Assembly: GCA_031216445.1 (NCBI GenBank)
Contig: CM062219.1
Coordinates: forward strand, 13,485,001 to 13,549,000
DNA from: Lateolabrax maculatus
Taxonomy: Eukaryota > Chordata > Actinopteri > Acropomatiformes > Lateolabracidae
Direction: 5' to 3'
Length of the DNA stretch: 64,000 nt
Shown: piece after piece, positions 59,275 to 64,000 of the stretch
Layout of the letters: every line of letters begins with the position of its first letter
Numbering within the stretch: the stretch's first letter is position 1
The notes under the pieces: model-generated
What the model saw: the letters and a program-made list of their open reading frames with translations, nothing else
What the model was told of the DNA's origin: nothing
Database searches by the model: none
Position numbers and translations under genes: made by a program

Positions 59275-62200
59275 AGAGAAAGAATTACAGGCCACAAAGA
59301 AATAATGCAAGGAAACAAAGAGAAAACAGAGAGAACTGTAAAAACAACAATGGTGTGACAATATAAAGTCAGAATTACAAAGAAAGGAACGATGGGATGG
59401 AATTATCGTTGTTGTTATGACAGCTGTTTTATTTTTATCAAGTTTTTATTTTTCAATACTATTTTGTAATGTGTCAGATTTTGTGTATCTGCTGTAGTTG
59501 AGTAAAGGTAATGTGTGTTATGTGTTATTTTTCAGCATTACTTTTTCAAGCGAGTAATACATGGTTTCCGAAGAGTAACCAAAATAAGCTGAGCATAATT
59601 CTAATCACATACAGTATCTATGGCTGTGCACAGATCCTTTTTTTTATCTTAGCAAAGGATAATAGGAATTTTGTGTTTTTGTGTGCATACATATGTACTT
59701 CATAAATGTTTCACGATATCAACAAAGCTGTAAGCTATAAGTGATGAACATCCCTGCTCTCATTTATAAGTGAAACAGTACATCATTAAACTTTGTTGTA
59801 TCTGATACTCTTTTCCCCCTCCAAACACATAGAGAATTGGTAGCAGTATATTACATTTCCATAATGCAAGGCAAGATTAGCTATTAGCTATTTATGAGAC
59901 TTAATTACACCATCAAAACAAATTAAAATTCGGCTCTCCATCTCCAGTAATGAGAGGTGTGCCTTCCAAAAAGGCATTATTGACAACAGAAGGAACAAAT
60001 TGACTCATAAATCAGCTTCTGTGGGGGCTGCTGCCATGACTAGCTGCAGGGCAGATTGTAAAGATACAGCAAAAAGGAATAGGACAACAGGTGCCTCGAA
60101 CACAGCACAAGGGACACATGTTTTCTGTCGCATACAGTTTATATCATCATGTTTTTAGCGAACTGACAGTGAAAAGCATTGGCGCTTGAGATTTAGAGTT
60201 ATTCTCTAATTCTTATCTTAACCTACAGCCAGCATTCTGGTTTCTGGTTTCTGAGCGTAGCAGTAGGCTGGAAACGTCTGCCCTCTCTCTGGACCATCTA
60301 TCAGATCTCAGACATATTAGCTGTCAATTACCGTGAGCTGCTAGTCTTGTTTTCTGTGTCATTTTGACGAATGAAAAACAGAAAATGCAGACTTGACTTA
60401 ATTTCAGGTGATTAATTTGGCCATTGCTGCAAATGCTCGGCTCTGGATTTGCTGACTGATCGACTCCCTTTGGGCGGTAGTGATTACAGTATTTCCACTC
60501 TTTGCTCACTCGTTTTATGTGCATACTTCACCTCAACAGTTTATCACTGAAACTTAAACAAAGGTATAAATTAACGGTGCCTTGGAAAAAGAGAAATGAC
60601 ATATTTCACTCAGTCATTGAAGTTTTCGAAATGCCAATTCAGTGCTAAGTGGTGAATTTCTTTTTCAAGCATACAGCAAATAGCATGTGTGTATCTCATA
60701 ATCCCTACTGTAGGAAATAGATGATGTGGGAAAATCTAGCAGTTTCCCCCAATCTCCTGTAGCCCTGAGCAGATGCTGCTTGTGTTGCCTGTGGGTCCAG
60801 ACGAGGCCTGGGGACTCTGAAAGTAGGATACTTTCCTCTACTCTCATCTGCTCTCCTCCTTCTCTAGTCTTCCCCCATCCCACCTCCAACCCTTTCCACC
60901 CCAGGTGGACTGTGGTGGATTCATATCCTCATTACTGGCCTGTCTACGACGCCTCGCAGCATCCTGCGCCAATCCACACAAGTGATCATTTCTCACAAAT
61001 TGCTGGGGGAGGAAAAGAGAAGAAAAATGAGTGGAGATGGAAGTTTAATCCTTTTCATATAATTACGTAACATCTGTGCCTATCAGAGCTGATGGAACAG
61101 AAGCAAAAAAAAGTACTGTTCACCACTTTCACAAAGCAGTGACACAAACAAACAGGCAACAGTCAAATGTCGTTCCGCTACATCTAATTAAAAAGTTGAG
61201 TTTTGCAGCAGATAAGGGGTAATTTACCTGATTTTCAAGTTGTGGTAGTCTGCTGATTATTTCCTCTGAGGCACATTTAAAGGTGTGGAGTTTTGATTGC
61301 AATGTTTTGTTTTCATTCAACAGTTCTTACCAAAACACATTGTGTGTTTCCATGAGGCTTTACGATGGAGTGTGGAACATTTGTCTCCCCCTTCTGACAG
61401 TGAGAGTAATCTATGAATTTTGAAAACACAGTCAATGTGTGCTTAAGTCTGACAATAATAATACTTTTAGTTATGTATCAGTCAACCCTACAAAGGACCC
61501 ACGTCTTTCAGTACATGGCCCCTTAACAATCACTAACAACCAGGTATTTCAAAAGGCACCAGCAGAGAACAAGAAACAAAAGACACATACAATTTAAAGT
61601 GGCAGTGATAGGCTTAATCAACATTCTGTGAACTTATTTGGCAAGGCCTTGAACATAATGGACATTCATTTATATGTAAAAGTTCTGCACGTCAGATTTA
61701 ACAAAAATGTTGAATGCATTTCCTACCTCATAAAACATTTCCAAAGCCTTTTTTTTTGTTTTGAAATCTGCCTTGTTAACATAAGCTTGCAGTAGTCTTC
61801 TCCTTTATTTGGCAAATTAAAACCTTTTACAAGTCATTACTGCCATTGGCTGTTGACAAGCATTACGTCCTCTGCAGTCATCTAAAATATTTTACATAAC
61901 CCAATATTAACTAAAACAATTCCTTGTATACTCAAAAAAGTACCCATTGGGAGTTTTTTTATCTGTAGTACCACTATGGATCCCCGTTTTGTTTGTCTCA
62001 TTAATTTGCACGAGGACGCACAAATGTGCATGTCCATGATAAGGACACTCATGCATGTGTATGCACCCTCTGGTGGCACAATACACAGTCCTGCCAATGG
62101 TATCACACCATTCCACTGATCCACAGTGGTGACGCCCAAGAAATACAGCAATGCACCAACAATGGCAGAGAAGAAGACATAGTGAGTAAACCTGAATGTA

Positions 62201-62469
62201 AACAATGCAGGTTTGAAAATTTAAAGAAAAATCCACTTTGCAAATGTATTATAAGGAAAGAAAAGCATTCAAAAAGTTTGTAAGATCTCAAGTATACACA
62301 TACTGCGTACACTGAATGTTAACATAACTTTTGTTAGTTTACAAGAAAACTCCTTTAACTCCTGCATCTGTACAGCAGAATAAAAGAAGATTCTCTTATG
62401 CCCTTTGGTCAATCAGTATAATGTTGAAAGGCCCAGCCAAACTCCCACATTGATCAAAATTCAATCAGT

Positions 62470-62700
62470 GATATTTGTTTAATGCATGTGACTGATGGAC
62501 AAACAAGTGAATGAATGAAGACAGAGCAATCCAAAGTCCCCTGTCAAATCCATCTTGGGGAACAACAAATTACAGCGACCAATTGAAGACATGATCATGT
62601 CTAACAGAGCATCTTTGCTGAACCGATTGGGGTTTGAAAGAGACACATTGTGTAATAAATTATCCAGAGACACCAAGCTCTAATTTACCTTAAGAAGTGG
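62470..62700. promoter_or_regulatory. Candidate conserved non-coding element
   Basis: Complex sequence with no simple repeats, including GACATGATCATGTC (62588-62601, a perfect 14-bp palindrome), GTGTAATAAATTATCC and CTCTAATTTACC. A 65-codon minus-strand frame crosses it but has no recognised family or splice context. Regulatory function is inference only. Confidence 0.25.
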
Positions 62701-63161
62701 TGGGGGATGTGGACACACTGGACACAGAGCAATTGGTTTCCAGCTGATTGGTTCTGAACAGGGACTTCATACATCTCATATATAATCAATTTGTAAAAAT
62801 ACATTGCAGCCATTTGATAGTTGCCTTTAGAATCTTTTATACTCAGGTACAAAACCAGCTCTCAGGCCTGTCACAGGGAGTTGAACCAGGGTGGTGAATT
62901 AATTCTTCAGCTAAATATTCCCAACAGGAGCCCCTGTGCAGAGACACCATATGCTGGCTGCTTTATACAAACAGTGTAATAGAGTGTGGGTGCAAGACAA
63001 TAAATCATTTTCCATGACATTTTCAACAGGTAGCTATCTAGAGTGGTTTGTGGAGGAGGCTGTTTCTTCCAGTCTGTGTGTGTCCTCAGAGGAGGTATAG
63101 TGCTGGTTTTATGGAGTCCAATTGCTTTTTCCTTCTGTGGCTGACCGCTGCTTCAGCCAAA

Positions 63162-63179
63162 CCCCCCCCCCCCCCCCCC
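63162..63179. repeat. Poly(C) tract, C18
   Basis: Eighteen consecutive C. Confidence 0.93.
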
Positions 63180-63439
63180 AAACCAGAAATCAGCTAAGAT
63201 GAACACAATGTCGGGCTACGTAAATGAAGTGAAATGAAAAGGTAATTCAGTCTGAATATCAGGCTCATCAGAGAGTGAAAACAATCTTCTCCATGTTAAA
63301 TGTGGTTTAAAATCGGTGGGAAACAGTTTTGATTCCCGGTATAATATCATAAATGTGAAGGCAAATAAAGGCATGGTAACTTTATTGGAAAACATGGTTT
63401 CAAACCTTAAGAATGTATTCTGTTTATTTATGACTTAAT

Positions 63440-63570
63440 AAGCAACCCATCCCCTTGGGATGCACAAGCCAGTGCATAGTGCCGTTCCCAGGCCTGGATA
63501 AATGGGGAGAGTTGCATCAGGAAGGCCATTCGGCATAAAAACCTATGCCAAATCAAATATGTGGATGATA
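63440..63570 (+). mobile_element. SINE body without tRNA head
   Basis: The blocks CACAAGCCAGTGCAT, GGATAAATGGGGAGAGTTGC, GGAAGGCCATTCGGCATAAA and CAAATCAAATATGTGGATGA match, in order, the body of the minus-strand SINE at 373-601. Neither the box A/box B head nor the closing tail lies directly next to it. LINE-derived coding sequence follows instead. The block is therefore either a head-less SINE or a part shared with the LINE itself. Confidence 0.7.
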
Positions 63571-63990
63571 AATCTCATTGTGCAGCAGTATGGTTTCAAT
63601 ATAGAGAAGGTCAGAAGGAGTTGCATTTTGTCTTTGTAGATTTAGTGAAAGCATGTGACAGGGCGCCGAGAGAGGAAGTGTGCTATTGTATGTAGAAGTC
63701 GGGAGTAGCAGAGAAGTATGTAAGAGTGGTGCACAATATGTATGAGGGCAAAGTGACAGTGGTGAGGTGTGGAGTGAGCCCAGGATAGATGCTGGGTATG
63801 TCGGGAGAAGGATGCTGGAGATGGAGCTGCGAGGCAAGAGGAAAACAGAAAGGCCAAAGAGGAGGTTTGTGGATGTGGTGATGAAGGACATGCAGCTGGT
63901 GTGACAGAGGAAGACGCAAAGGACAGAAAGAGATGGACAAATATGATCCGCTGTAGCAACCCATAACTGGAGCAGCCTAAAGAAGATTTA
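63571..63990 (+). pseudogene. RTE-like LINE with large internal deletion, intact 3' tail module
   Basis: From 63600 one frame encodes 'YREGQKELHFVFVDLVKACD' and runs on to 'KSGVAEKYVRVVHNMY' and 'VVRC', the finger/palm start of reverse transcriptase, with one in-frame TAG. Near 63790 the sequence jumps to 'YVGRRMLEMELRGKRKTERP' and 'KRRFVDVVMKDMQLV', the C-terminal block, so the catalytic ADD region between them is missing. After a frameshift near 63902 the last codons read 'TEEDAKDRKRWTNMIRCSNP' and a TAA stop. The stop region continues into the GGAGCAGCCTAAAGAAGA tail shared with the SINE at 0.4 kb. The copy cannot make an enzyme. Family naming (RTE-like) is from memory. Confidence 0.85.
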
Positions 63991-64000
63991 TTTCTAAACG

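Larger units (their letters stand above)
58991..63161. other. Non-coding stretch, no gene supported
   Basis: Holds the CA/G31 pair near 59.2 kb and several complex non-repetitive blocks that look like conserved non-coding DNA (59830-60080, 60280-60520, 62470-62700). The 114-codon frame at 60726-61070 (+) crosses a pyrimidine tract and AG that resemble a splice acceptor, but no known protein is recognised. Confidence 0.55.

Noticed and set aside
59077..59361. Frames with poly-Gly or poly-Pro
   Set aside because: Produced by the G31 run and CA array.

Overview
This window looks like non-coding nuclear DNA from a ray-finned fish, most likely a percomorph teleost. It is AT-rich, full of (CA)n and homopolymer tracts, and carries degenerate non-LTR retrotransposons, tRNA-derived SINEs and small inverted-repeat DNA transposons of teleost type. 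Family names come from recognising characteristic sequence by eye, not from a database search. No protein-coding host gene, rRNA or functional tRNA gene could be supported. The longest open frame has 164 codons, about what chance gives in 64 kb of AT-rich DNA read in six frames, and no frame outside the retroelements resembles a known domain. The window is best read as an intergenic gene desert or the inside of a very long intron.

Layout. 0-1 kb: a tRNA-derived SINE (minus strand) with a perfect 16-bp target-site duplication. 1-20 kb: mostly unique non-coding DNA with simple repeats and one possible dispersed repeat near 9.3 kb. 20.9-23.4 kb: two non-autonomous DNA transposons, followed by a candidate conserved regulatory block (23.4-23.6 kb). 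24.5-40 kb: CA microsatellites, a dispersed teleost repeat at 28.9 kb, a 450-bp inverted-repeat transposon at 33.4 kb and another dispersed repeat at 37.2 kb. 41.4-42.1 kb: the 3' end of a Rex3/RTE-like LINE on the minus strand. 45.7-47.8 kb: a second tRNA-derived SINE, a weak hAT-like stretch and an L2-like reverse transcriptase remnant. 52.2-53.6 kb: a long (CA)/(TA) microsatellite and a deletion-collapsed LINE with its 3' UTR. 58.7 kb: a hAT-like fragment. 59.2 kb: a (CA)n tract next to a run of 31 G. 59.8-62.7 kb: several candidate conserved non-coding blocks. 63.4-64.0 kb: a SINE body joined to an internally deleted RTE-like LINE.

The one functional relationship visible is between mobile elements. 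The SINE at 0.4-0.6 kb ends in the same tail module as the LINE at 63.9 kb, the usual arrangement of a SINE that borrows the reverse transcriptase of a partner LINE. All autonomous elements here are broken by stops, frameshifts or deletions. I found no convincing undescribed system. The items most worth checking are the SINE/LINE pair, the perfect hairpins, and the homeodomain-site-rich blocks that may be enhancers.
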